In this document: positions 7,235-14,650 of the stretch, in pieces
Numbering within the stretch: position 1 is the first letter of the stretch
How the letters are laid out: each line of letters begins with the position of its first letter
Source of the DNA: GCA-2748575 sp033722575
GTDB lineage: Bacteria > Pseudomonadota > Gammaproteobacteria > Pseudomonadales > Ketobacteraceae
Reading direction: 5' to 3'
NCBI GenBank assembly: GCA_033722575.1
Contig: JAWVYU010000061.1
Span: 1 to 17,851, forward strand
DNA length: 17,851 nt
The notes under the pieces: generated by a model
What the model was told of the DNA's origin: nothing
What the model saw: only the letters and a program-made list of their open reading frames with translations
Database searches by the model: none
Program-made: the position numbers and the translations under genes

Positions 7235-7798
7235 CTAGTTTCTTTTATCAATGACACCGACAATATCGTCCAGCTCATCTGTCTTGTCAGAGGGCTTACG
7301 ATTAAGGGCCTGGGAAAAATCGTTAATGTCCCCCAGAAAATCCGAAATAGCGGAGACGTCGGCTTCAGGGTTGACTGTAGCCGTGTAGAATTTAAGGTGT
7401 TCTTCAGACTGGAGCAGGCGAATCAGTGCCAGATTATAGTGTGCCTTGGAGTGCCGGGGCTTCAGCTCTACCACCTTCTCAAAATGGTATGCGGCATTGT
7501 CCAGATTACGCAGCCGGAAAGCGATGTTGCCCAGACGGTAATGAGCAATAATACTGTCGGGAAAATGCTCAACCATTTTCCTGAACTCGGTCTGGGCTTC
7601 CTCCAGCTTGCCCTGGCGATAAAAATCCTCACCGGCATCATAGAGCTCGGATTTGAGCCTGTCCCGTTTCACGTCCTGAAGCAGGCGCTCCTCTTCCTGA
7701 CGTTCCTGTATCATCGCACAGCCGGAGGACAGCACCAGAAATGCGATACCGAGTAACGCTAAGATAGCCCGTTTCAGGCGCCCCACCTTTCGTACCAT
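7235..7798 (-). CDS. tadD: TadD-like TPR lipoprotein
   Basis: A 187-residue lipoprotein with tetratricopeptide repeats. With the ATG at 7798 it begins with a basic N terminus and a hydrophobic stretch ending LVLSSGC, which puts the lipid-bearing Cys at 27; the -3 residue is Ser, so the lipobox is imperfect. After a charged coiled segment, TPR-type helices run from about 49 to 135, for example AHYRLGNIAFRLRNLDNAAY and AHYNLALIRLL. TadD proteins of Tad loci are TPR lipoproteins thought to help the secretin at the outer membrane, and the position in this cluster fits. The start lies 25 nt inside the upstream FHA gene, which suggests coupled translation. A more upstream start (7867) would remove the signal sequence from the N terminus and is unlikely. 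Confidence 0.75.
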   Translation of the reverse strand: MVRKVGRLKRAILALLGIAFLVLSSGCAMIQERQEEERLLQDVKRDRLKSELYDAGEDFYRQGKLEEAQTEFRKMVEHFPDSIIAHYRLGNIAFRLRNLDNAAYHFEKVVELKPRHSKAHYNLALIRLLQSEEHLKFYTATVNPEADVSAISDFLGDINDFSQALNRKPSDKTDELDDIVGVIDKRN

Positions 7799-9330
7799 GC
7801 TAGTTTTGAACTCGCTTTTGTATGATATTCCGTTCCCGGCGGCACAAGGTTCACCACCTCGTTCCACAATTCCTTGGCTTTGGACGAGTTAACGTATTCG
7901 AGGCGCAGGGCCTGGCGATACAGCTGGCGGGACTTGGTGTTGGCATTATCGATAGCGATTTTCGCTGCCACACTTTCACCAATACTCAGTGCTTTTTGCC
8001 ATAACTCGTAGGCTTCGTGATGTTTGCCGGCCTTGGAAGCCTCGTTACCCCGGCTGACATATTCCTCCACCACCCGTGATGTTACCTGGTCCGCATAAAC
8101 ACTTTTCGCTTTGCCGAATATTCTGGCTTCTTTTTCCAGGAAGCTGCTCCAGGCCACAAAGGCACCCTGCTTGTCACCGGATACAAAGGCTTTCTGGCCC
8201 CGCTCGTACAGGCCGTAAAGGCGAGCCAGCTCCTCGTGTTTGTTTTTGAGCTGGGCCTTGGTGCTGGCGTAAACCTGAGAGTTATTCTCATACTTTGTCA
8301 TATTGGTGAATAACTGGGGTGCATTGCCGCTAAGGAATTCTGACTCCGCAGACGCCAACAGCTTGGCCGCTGCCTGCTGGGTTCTGTTAATTGTGGGCGC
8401 TTTCTTTTCAACGGGTTTTACCGGCTCGGGTTCCGGAGCGGATACCTTCTCCGGTTTGCTGGGTCTGGATTCAGGCAACTTGTTTTGTGGCGCAATCGGC
8501 GCCATGGCAATACTCGGTGGCGGTGCACCAACCGCTGGCTTGGGCGCGGTGGCAGTAGCAGCCGCCGGTGCAGCCGCAGTCTGGGCAGCAGATGTATTCT
8601 GGTTACGCTGTTCGGGCTGTTGCTGAGCAGCCTGGCGCTGTGCATTCTGATTTGTGGCTTGGGCAGGCGCAGCGGCACCAATCAGCTGCTGTTCCGCTCG
8701 CTGGGAATCGGAAAACTGCTGGAGCCCCACCCAGGCCACAGCACCTATCACGCAGAAACTGACACCAATAACCGCCACTTTGGTGAATTTTTTGGCGGGG
8801 CTCGGGCCAAAAGTCTCGTCTGCAGCGGGGGTTTCTTTGGGCTTGTTGAACAGTGACGCTTTTTTTGGCTTGGCCGGTGCGGGTGTTCCACCCTGGGAAA
8901 AGGTCAGGGTTACGTCACCCAGCTTGATGACATCCCCTTCTTCCAGGATAACCCGGGATACCTTGTAGCCATTAACCTTAATACCGTTCAGGCTGTTCAA
9001 ATCGTTAACAACGAACCGGCCTGACTGGAAAACAACTTCAGCATGCTTGCGGGAAACACCTTTCCCTGTGAGCACCATGTCGCATTCAGTACCCCGCCCC
9101 ATCACAAAGGGAAAGGCGGTTATGGGAGAGGGTTCGCCATCCGCATCAATAAGGAACGCATTACCATCTTCTTCTGCATCGGTGTAGACTTCGGTTTTCT
9201 CGTTATCCCACTCGCCGGGCAAACTGCCTTCCTCGATATCATCGCTCGAGTTGGCAGCATCGATCAGACCATGTCGGTTCAAATCAATGACCGGCGTTGA
9301 TTCAACCTCAATATCTGCACCATTTTTCAT
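7774..9330 (-). CDS. Membrane protein with N-terminal FHA domain and C-terminal helical repeats
   Basis: A 518-residue protein with four parts. Residues 1-69 are acidic. Residues 70-146 form an FHA phosphothreonine-binding domain with the conserved MGRG (77-80), SRKHA (93-97) and NDLNSLNGIKVNG (109-121). A single membrane segment lies at about 185-204 (VAVIGVSFCVIGAVAWVGLQ). A long Gln/Ala/Pro-rich linker at 210-315 leads to a helical region at 316-518 that looks like degenerate TPR repeats, such as HEAYELWQKALSIGE. The FHA part should be cytoplasmic and the rest periplasmic, so the protein could pass information on phosphorylated partners across the inner membrane. The ATG at 9330 has GGGA 7 nt upstream; a GTG two codons earlier is possible. 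It opens the FHA-TadD-phosphatase-TadE block. I know no named equivalent. Confidence 0.85.
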   Translation of the reverse strand: MKNGADIEVESTPVIDLNRHGLIDAANSSDDIEEGSLPGEWDNEKTEVYTDAEEDGNAFLIDADGEPSPITAFPFVMGRGTECDMVLTGKGVSRKHAEVVFQSGRFVVNDLNSLNGIKVNGYKVSRVILEEGDVIKLGDVTLTFSQGGTPAPAKPKKASLFNKPKETPAADETFGPSPAKKFTKVAVIGVSFCVIGAVAWVGLQQFSDSQRAEQQLIGAAAPAQATNQNAQRQAAQQQPEQRNQNTSAAQTAAAPAAATATAPKPAVGAPPPSIAMAPIAPQNKLPESRPSKPEKVSAPEPEPVKPVEKKAPTINRTQQAAAKLLASAESEFLSGNAPQLFTNMTKYENNSQVYASTKAQLKNKHEELARLYGLYERGQKAFVSGDKQGAFVAWSSFLEKEARIFGKAKSVYADQVTSRVVEEYVSRGNEASKAGKHHEAYELWQKALSIGESVAAKIAIDNANTKSRQLYRQALRLEYVNSSKAKELWNEVVNLVPPGTEYHTKASSKLAWYERWGA

Positions 9331-9418
9331 AACCACGTCCCGCTATTCATACATTTATTCGTTATTTTTAACGTATTTGTTGTTCTTATAAAAGATACTT
9401 AAAGATACGTATTGTTTA
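9331..9418 (-). promoter_or_regulatory. AT-rich gap with helically phased direct repeats upstream of the FHA gene
   Basis: This is the widest gap in the minus-strand cluster (88 nt) and is strongly AT-rich compared with its flanks. It contains two direct copies of GTATCTTT (9408-9401 and 9398-9391 on the minus strand) spaced exactly 10 bp, next to the palindrome ATACGTAT at 9405-9412, and a small inverted repeat CGTTA/TAACG near 9360-9373. I found no -35/-10 pair close to consensus, so a promoter here would need an activator. It may divide the cluster into two transcription units. Confidence 0.35.
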
Positions 9419-9760
9419 TTAATGTTTTGCTTCGATCGTATCGCCTACCCTGAAACCCAGCTCCGCGACACTGAATGCTGGCAATTCAATCACCGAAACC
9501 GTGCCGCGGGGCGCAAAGTCCAAGCGGAATGGCTTCAGGTTTTCTTTTATTTTCAACACCTTATGGGCAGCATCCAGATACAGCACATCAATACTGAAAC
9601 GCATCCACATTGTATGAATGCTGCCACAAGGCTTCAACCAGAGTCCTGTCAGGGCACTCAGCTGCCTGCGCCCCATCAACCCGATAAGACGCGTCAGCCA
9701 GGTATCAGCAACTAAAATGCTTAGTTCACCGCATTGACTGTTTAGAGTAACCGCTCTCAT
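9419..9760 (-). CDS. DUF192 family protein
   Basis: A 113-residue protein matching the DUF192 family pattern: RLIGLMGR at 24-31, GLWLKPCGSIHTMWMRFSID at 39-58 and VLYLD at 59-63, then a basic segment and a VIELPAFSV motif at 90-98. The family's function is not established. Many members have an N-terminal signal sequence; this one has none and should be cytoplasmic. It begins 7 nt after the tadC stop, so it is co-transcribed with the Tad core genes, but no mechanism links it to pili. The ATG at 9760 has a GGCGGG stretch only a few bases upstream. Confidence 0.88.
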   Translation of the reverse strand: MRAVTLNSQCGELSILVADTWLTRLIGLMGRRQLSALTGLWLKPCGSIHTMWMRFSIDVLYLDAAHKVLKIKENLKPFRLDFAPRGTVSVIELPAFSVAELGFRVGDTIEAKH

Positions 9761-9767
9761 TGCCCGC

Positions 9768-10724
9768 CTACACCAGCAACCTTACCAGAAATTCCGGCAG
9801 CAGGTTGGTTTCCGCCAGCTTGACCACCATAATAAAGGCCACCAGCATAAACACGATAGGAAACAGAAACAGCATCATGGGCAGCAGCATCTTGACTGGT
9901 GCCTTGTTTGCCTGCTCTTCCGCCGCGCTGAAGCGTTCGGACCGCTTCTGCTCCGCTTGAAGTGTTAACACTTCAACAATCTCACCACCGGTCTCTTCCG
10001 CCTGGTTCATGGCAGCCACAAAGTTATTCACCGAAGGGATATTCATCCGTTCACCCAGGTCACTGAGGGCATCCCGGCGGACTTTACCGGCCCGGATTTC
10101 CCGCAACAGCTTGCCGAACTCGTCCCGCACCGGACCGGGCGGCAGACTGGCAATGGCCTGTCCCAGGGAAGAGGAATAGTTCAACCCTGCCCGCATGGAC
10201 AGTACCAGCAAATCGAGCAGGAATGGAAAGTCTTTCTCCACGATTCTGCGCCGGTAGCGTATTTTATCGTTCAGCCATAAGTCCGGATAAAGAAAACCAA
10301 TAGGTACGGCCAGAATAACAATTACTAACGCTTCGGCCCCCAACCCCTCATTAACGGAATAAAGAAAAATCGCGGTCACTGTGCCCACAATAAGACACAC
10401 CCATCGCAGGGTTACGAACTCTTCCGGCAAGATGGCGTAGTTCATGCCACCCGCGCTCAGCCGCTGGGAAAGTGCCTTGTACTGTTTTTCATTGATAAAA
10501 CCTCTCACGTCCCGCGCAAACATGCGGACGACAGGCTTGAACAGCTTGTAGATCAGAGGCGGCGGATCGCGCCACTCGTCATCATCATCCAGCCGGCTGC
10601 GTTTGCGGGTGGCTGCTTTCAGAATAGAAAAGGTCGCAACGCCCAGGGCCAGACCCACGATTAAACCGGGCCCCTGGGTGCCAATATCAATGCTGGCCAA
10701 AAATTCCTGGAAATTGTCAAACAT
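9768..10724 (-). CDS. tadC: Tad pilus inner-membrane platform protein TadC
   Basis: One of the two GspF-like inner-membrane proteins that form the platform on which the TadA ATPase acts. The 318 residues include a membrane segment near 19-37 (GPGLIVGLALGVATFSILKA), a pair near 107-145, the type II secretion F-domain core DFPFLLDLLVLSMRAGLNYS, and a C-terminal membrane segment MLLPMMLFLFPIVFMLVAFI. The F domain includes AEETGGEIVEVLTLQAEQKR, with the conserved Gly-Gly turn. It overlaps the end of tadB by 8 nt, which points to coupled synthesis of the pair. Family assignment is secure. Confidence 0.93.
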   Translation of the reverse strand: MFDNFQEFLASIDIGTQGPGLIVGLALGVATFSILKAATRKRSRLDDDDEWRDPPPLIYKLFKPVVRMFARDVRGFINEKQYKALSQRLSAGGMNYAILPEEFVTLRWVCLIVGTVTAIFLYSVNEGLGAEALVIVILAVPIGFLYPDLWLNDKIRYRRRIVEKDFPFLLDLLVLSMRAGLNYSSSLGQAIASLPPGPVRDEFGKLLREIRAGKVRRDALSDLGERMNIPSVNNFVAAMNQAEETGGEIVEVLTLQAEQKRSERFSAAEEQANKAPVKMLLPMMLFLFPIVFMLVAFIMVVKLAETNLLPEFLVRLLV

Positions 10725-11604
10725 CGACGGTCACCACCCTGTTGATCATCAAGGCAGCACATACCGCCATACCAATCATGACTGCGAGCCAAATCCAGCC
10801 AAGTTTGGTGGTAAACAGCAAAGCCATGGATTGCGGCTCAAGCTTATAAAACACGTAACCGATAAACACAGGGAAGAAGGTGGCCAGTTGCCCCTGGGCA
10901 CGCCCCATGGAGGTCAATGCCTTGATTTTGCCTTCCACCTTGGATTTCTCACGCAGGGTGCCCGCCAGAATATCGAAGGTCTCTGCCAGGTTGCCACCCA
11001 CCGAACGGGAAATCTTGATGGCGGAGTTCATCAGAATGATTTCCTGGCGGTTCATCCGTTTCGCCAGCTCATCAAAAGAATCATTCAGGTCTGTACCGAC
11101 CCTGTATTCAACCAGCACCTGAGCAAACTCCTGGGCAATGGGATTAGGCTGGTTTTTAACAATCTGCTGCAGCGACTTTACCAGGTTCAGGCCTGAACGC
11201 AGGGAGGATGACATGGCCGCCAGCGCATCAGGTAATTGGCGCACAAACTGGTCCGCCCGTTTCTCTTTAATGCGGGCCAGAATAATGGGAGGCAGCACCA
11301 TAATGATGCCGACCACCGCCAGTGCCACCAGCAAATTCGTCAGGAAAAAAGTCAGGGGGCCTACGATGAAGGCCGCCGCCATGGTATAAACAAATACCTG
11401 CCCCGGCTCCATGACAATCAGGGCATCTCTCAGATTCTTGTCCACCTGGGTAAAAAAGTTTTGCCGGTAAAGCGAAAATACCTGGCGGCCAAACCCGGAA
11501 AAAACGAAGAACACGCAGGTGAAGAAACCCACGGTCATCAGGAAAATAATCAGAATCTGGTGCTGTCTTACAAAGCCCATCAGGGCATCTACATTCAGTT
11601 CCAT
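10717..11604 (-). CDS. tadB: Tad pilus inner-membrane platform protein TadB
   Basis: The partner of TadC in the inner-membrane platform of the Tad secretion machine. The 295 residues have an N-terminal membrane segment (about 17-37), two close segments at about 70-110, the F-domain core QLPDALAAMSSSLRSGLNLV at 123-142, the conserved ISRSVGGNLAETFDIL at 198-213, and two C-terminal membrane segments. The Ser-rich SSSLRSG motif is typical of TadB. The ATG at 11604 lies 10 nt inside the end of the ATPase gene, so motor and platform are translationally linked. Confidence 0.93.
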   Translation of the reverse strand: MELNVDALMGFVRQHQILIIFLMTVGFFTCVFFVFSGFGRQVFSLYRQNFFTQVDKNLRDALIVMEPGQVFVYTMAAAFIVGPLTFFLTNLLVALAVVGIIMVLPPIILARIKEKRADQFVRQLPDALAAMSSSLRSGLNLVKSLQQIVKNQPNPIAQEFAQVLVEYRVGTDLNDSFDELAKRMNRQEIILMNSAIKISRSVGGNLAETFDILAGTLREKSKVEGKIKALTSMGRAQGQLATFFPVFIGYVFYKLEPQSMALLFTTKLGWIWLAVMIGMAVCAALMINRVVTVDV

Positions 11605-13259
11605 GCGTCTTGCAACTCATGTATATCAGCATTCTGTTCACCGAACACTGAAAAATCCAGTTCCAGTCCCTGCTCTCTCGCCTGCCGGTAAAAATGGGGA
11701 ATATAACCGGTGGCCCGGAATTCACCCGCAACTTTACCTTCAGGGGTTGTACCTTTCCTGACAAACTCGAAAATTGGCTTCAGCTTGATACTGTCACCTT
11801 CGATATCCTCAACTTCCATGATATGGGTGATCTTACGGGATCCGTCTGACAAACGGCTCTGCTGAATCAGGATATCCACCGCAGAGGCAATCTGTTCACG
11901 GATGGCGCGGGACGGCAATTCAACACCGGCCATCAACACCATCACTTCCAGACGGGCCAGAAAATCTGCCGGGGAGTTTGCGTGGCCGGTGGTGAGGGAA
12001 CCATCGTGGCCGGTGTTCATGGCCTGCAGCATATCCAGCGCCTCGCCACCCCGACACTCCCCCACTACAATACGATCGGGGCGCATCCGCAGAGCGTTAA
12101 TCACCAGATCCCGGATAGTGACCTTCCCCTTACCTTCCGCGTTTGCGGGTCGGCTTTCCAGGGATACCACGTGGGGCTGGTTGAGTTTCAGCTCCGCGGC
12201 ATCCTCAATGGTCACGATCCGGTCCTCCGGACCAATGAAGTTGGACAGAATATTCAGTGTCGTGGTTTTACCAGAGCCGGTACCCCCGGAAATCACCACG
12301 TTCTGCTTCTGCTCGACGCAAGTCCTGATAAACTTTGCCATGTCTGCGGACAGCGTCCCGTATTTCAGCAGGTCCGTAACAAACAGGTTTTTCTTGGCAA
12401 ATTTACGAATGGTGATGGTGGGCCCGTTCAGCGCAAGGGGCGGTATAATGGCATTAACCCGGGAGCCGTCCGGCAAGCGGGCGTCAACCATGGGTGAGCT
12501 TTCATCGATACGGCGGCCCAAAGGTGCAACAATACGGTCTATAATCGCCAACAACGACTGGGTACCGGTAAAACGGCTCTCGGACAATGTTAACCGGCCA
12601 TTTTTCTCAACGAAGATCTGGTCGGGGCCATTGACCATCACCTCGGTGACGGAGTCATCGTTCAGCAGGGGCTCCAGGGCTCCCAGGCCCACCGCCTCTG
12701 CCACCACCTGCCGTTGCAGCTCCTCCCTGGTCAGACCATCGGGTACATCCCTGACCCGCTCCTCAATAATGTCATGAGTTGCTTTCTGGGCTTCCTCACG
12801 CAGTTGCTCAGGGCTCATTTCCTGCAGGTTATTACGCTTGCGCAGATCCAGGTATTCCAGAATCATGGAGTGAATTCGCCGCTTCAGCTGAACCAGCTCC
12901 TCACTCTCCTGAATCTCGGCGGCTTTGGGGCGGCGGTTCACACCGGCGAAAAGCGCGTACTCCTCGTCCGGGACTTTTTTTACCACCAGCTTCAGGGCGC
13001 CAAACTCAACAATGTCGTTGGTTTTGAGCATCAACACTTCGGAGATTTGTTCCCCGTTATACCAAGTGCCATTGGTGCTGCCGTTGTCTTCCAGCAGGGC
13101 TTCGTTCTTGTCGATGGTCAGACGGGCATGAACCCGGGAGGCATGATTATCCGTCAGAATCACATCGCACTGATCGCCTTTACCGATCAGGTATTCGCCA
13201 TCATCCAGCTGAAAGGCTGTTTTGTTTCCGTGACTGTCGACAAGATCAAATTCCAGCAT
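11595..13259 (-). CDS. tadA: TadA/CpaF pilus ATPase with an N-terminal FHA domain
   Basis: The secretion ATPase of the Tad pilus, here with an extra FHA domain. Residues 1-95 carry the FHA motifs IGKGDQCDV (25-33), SRVHARL (41-47) and DNGSTNGTWYNG (58-69). A charged helical linker runs to about 165. The CpaF part follows: a conserved N-terminal domain (VTEVMVNGPDQIFVEKNGRL at 204-223), Walker A GGTGSGKT at 325-332, Asp box TIEDAAEL at 350-357, Walker B region RIVVGECRGGEA at 396-407, and His box TTGHANS at 423-429. Without the FHA part the length is normal for CpaF. FHA domains bind phosphothreonine peptides, so the motor may dock to a phosphorylated partner. It lies 13 nt after the secretin gene. 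No CpaE/TadZ gene lies between them. Confidence 0.95.
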   Translation of the reverse strand: MLEFDLVDSHGNKTAFQLDDGEYLIGKGDQCDVILTDNHASRVHARLTIDKNEALLEDNGSTNGTWYNGEQISEVLMLKTNDIVEFGALKLVVKKVPDEEYALFAGVNRRPKAAEIQESEELVQLKRRIHSMILEYLDLRKRNNLQEMSPEQLREEAQKATHDIIEERVRDVPDGLTREELQRQVVAEAVGLGALEPLLNDDSVTEVMVNGPDQIFVEKNGRLTLSESRFTGTQSLLAIIDRIVAPLGRRIDESSPMVDARLPDGSRVNAIIPPLALNGPTITIRKFAKKNLFVTDLLKYGTLSADMAKFIRTCVEQKQNVVISGGTGSGKTTTLNILSNFIGPEDRIVTIEDAAELKLNQPHVVSLESRPANAEGKGKVTIRDLVINALRMRPDRIVVGECRGGEALDMLQAMNTGHDGSLTTGHANSPADFLARLEVMVLMAGVELPSRAIREQIASAVDILIQQSRLSDGSRKITHIMEVEDIEGDSIKLKPIFEFVRKGTTPEGKVAGEFRATGYIPHFYRQAREQGLELDFSVFGEQNADIHELQDAWN

Positions 13260-13272
13260 AATAACTTACCGC

Positions 13273-14577
13273 CTAGTCGAAGAGGTCAAACTTGAGATCC
13301 TCATCAACGCCTCTGACGAGGTCTCTTGAGTAATCCAGCATGTCCTGATTCAAACGGTTATCGGGATCAATCAGGTATGGGGTAACGAACACCACCAGCT
13401 CCGTTGTATTTTGCTGGAACCGGCGCGACTTGAATAATTCACCGAGAATGGGAATGGAGCCAAGCCCCGGTACCTTGCTCACGGATTTGCTGTCTTCCGC
13501 TTTCAGAATACCGGATATCACCATGGTTTGGCCGGACTGGGCATTCATTTCCATCATGGTCCGTCGGGTGGTGAACCCGGGAATTCCCAGCACTTCCACA
13601 CTGTTATCCACTTCACTGACTTCTACATTGATTTTGGTGGCGATAAAGCCATCCGGGTCAGCCACAGGCTCCATATCCAGCACCACACCCACCTGCTTGA
13701 AGGTTACTTCGTAATCACCATCGTTGCCACGAATGGGAATGGGCACTTCACCACCCGCCAGAAATTCCGCCTTGGAACCACTTTTGGTTACCAGCTTGGG
13801 CTGGGCCAGTACCCTGGCCACACCCTTTTGCTGCAGCAGGCGAATCACCGAACCGATTTCGGTCAGTGGCTCCGGCTTGTTCTCCTGCAAACCAAACCCA
13901 AGAAAGGAATCAATCTTGTCAAAATCACCCAGGCCGTGGAACTCACCCAGTATTTCAAAAAATGGGCCGGGAGCAGATTCAGCCCATTCCAGCCCGATAT
14001 TTTTCAGGTCATCCCGTCGGACTTCCACCACTTGGACATCCATCATGATCATCGCCTGAAGACTGACATTGGGGCGCACCACGTTGAACACCACACTGCC
14101 AGAGTCGGCTTCTTTTTTAAGCTTTTGCTTCATGTCCTCAATGATGGGAATATCCTGATCGCGGAGGATACGGCCCTCGATAAAGACAATGCCGTTTTCT
14201 TCCCGGGCATTCACGCCTTCCACATCGGCCAGAACAATATTAGCAATCTCAAGAATCTGCACCCAGGAGGTATCCACCACCTTCAGCAGATAACGCATCT
14301 GTACGCCGTTGTCCTTCCAGATACGAACGTCGGTGACACCCTCACCCAGACCGGTGAGCAGGACTTCATCGGGGCCGGTGGCCTGAGCATTGGCTACTTC
14401 CGGGTGACCGATGGACACCCGCATGACACCGGGTATCTTCAGCAGGCGGGTCTGCCCCTCAACAATGGAGATGGTATCCGCGTATTTTTCTGCGGCCTGC
14501 AGAGATAAGCTAAAGAAAACAGAAAACAATAAAACGACTGCCACAGCGGGAAGACGCGCTGCCTTAACTAGCGTCAT
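13273..14577 (-). CDS. cpaC: Tad pilus outer-membrane secretin CpaC/RcpA
   Basis: The outer-membrane channel for the Flp pilus, a type II/III secretion-type secretin of 434 residues. A signal peptide of about 29 residues (ending SLQAA) is followed by the pilus-secretin N-terminal domain at about 32-102 (ISIVEGQTRLLKIPGVMRVS) and a BON-like/KH-like segment at about 103-168. The secretin domain runs from about 240 to 405 with LAQPKLVTKSGSKAEFLAGG at 257-276, GEVPIPI at 276-282, VPGLGSIPILGELFKSRRFQ at 369-388, and VVFVTPYLIDP at 395-405. The ATG at 14577 has AAGGA 9 nt upstream. It starts 73 nt after cpaB, the second widest gap in the cluster. Confidence 0.95.
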   Translation of the reverse strand: MTLVKAARLPAVAVVLLFSVFFSLSLQAAEKYADTISIVEGQTRLLKIPGVMRVSIGHPEVANAQATGPDEVLLTGLGEGVTDVRIWKDNGVQMRYLLKVVDTSWVQILEIANIVLADVEGVNAREENGIVFIEGRILRDQDIPIIEDMKQKLKKEADSGSVVFNVVRPNVSLQAMIMMDVQVVEVRRDDLKNIGLEWAESAPGPFFEILGEFHGLGDFDKIDSFLGFGLQENKPEPLTEIGSVIRLLQQKGVARVLAQPKLVTKSGSKAEFLAGGEVPIPIRGNDGDYEVTFKQVGVVLDMEPVADPDGFIATKINVEVSEVDNSVEVLGIPGFTTRRTMMEMNAQSGQTMVISGILKAEDSKSVSKVPGLGSIPILGELFKSRRFQQNTTELVVFVTPYLIDPDNRLNQDMLDYSRDLVRGVDEDLKFDLFD

Positions 14578-14650
14578 AACTTCTTGTCCTTAAATGTCTT
14601 GTTTTTGTTATCGGATGATAGGTGTATAAAATATCCGAACGGGACCAGCT

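Noticed and set aside
8530..8720. Low-complexity Gln/Ala/Pro coding stretch as a DNA repeat or CRISPR-like array
   Set aside because: It has no regular repeat unit at the DNA level; it encodes the flexible linker of the FHA membrane protein.
6564..13259. Type VI secretion locus, suggested by the FHA plus PP2C combination
   Set aside because: No Tss genes such as VipA/B, Hcp, VgrG or ClpV are present; the neighbours are clear Tad pilus genes.
13528..14508. A 326-residue open frame on the plus strand opposite cpaC
   Set aside because: It is a His-rich, low-information translation antisense to a clear secretin gene.
14578..14650. Hairpin TCGGAT/ATCCGA (14611-14616 with 14633-14638) between cpaB and cpaC as a terminator
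   Set aside because: Only 6 bp with a 16-nt loop, and no T tract on the transcribed minus strand; cpaB and cpaC are expected to be co-transcribed.
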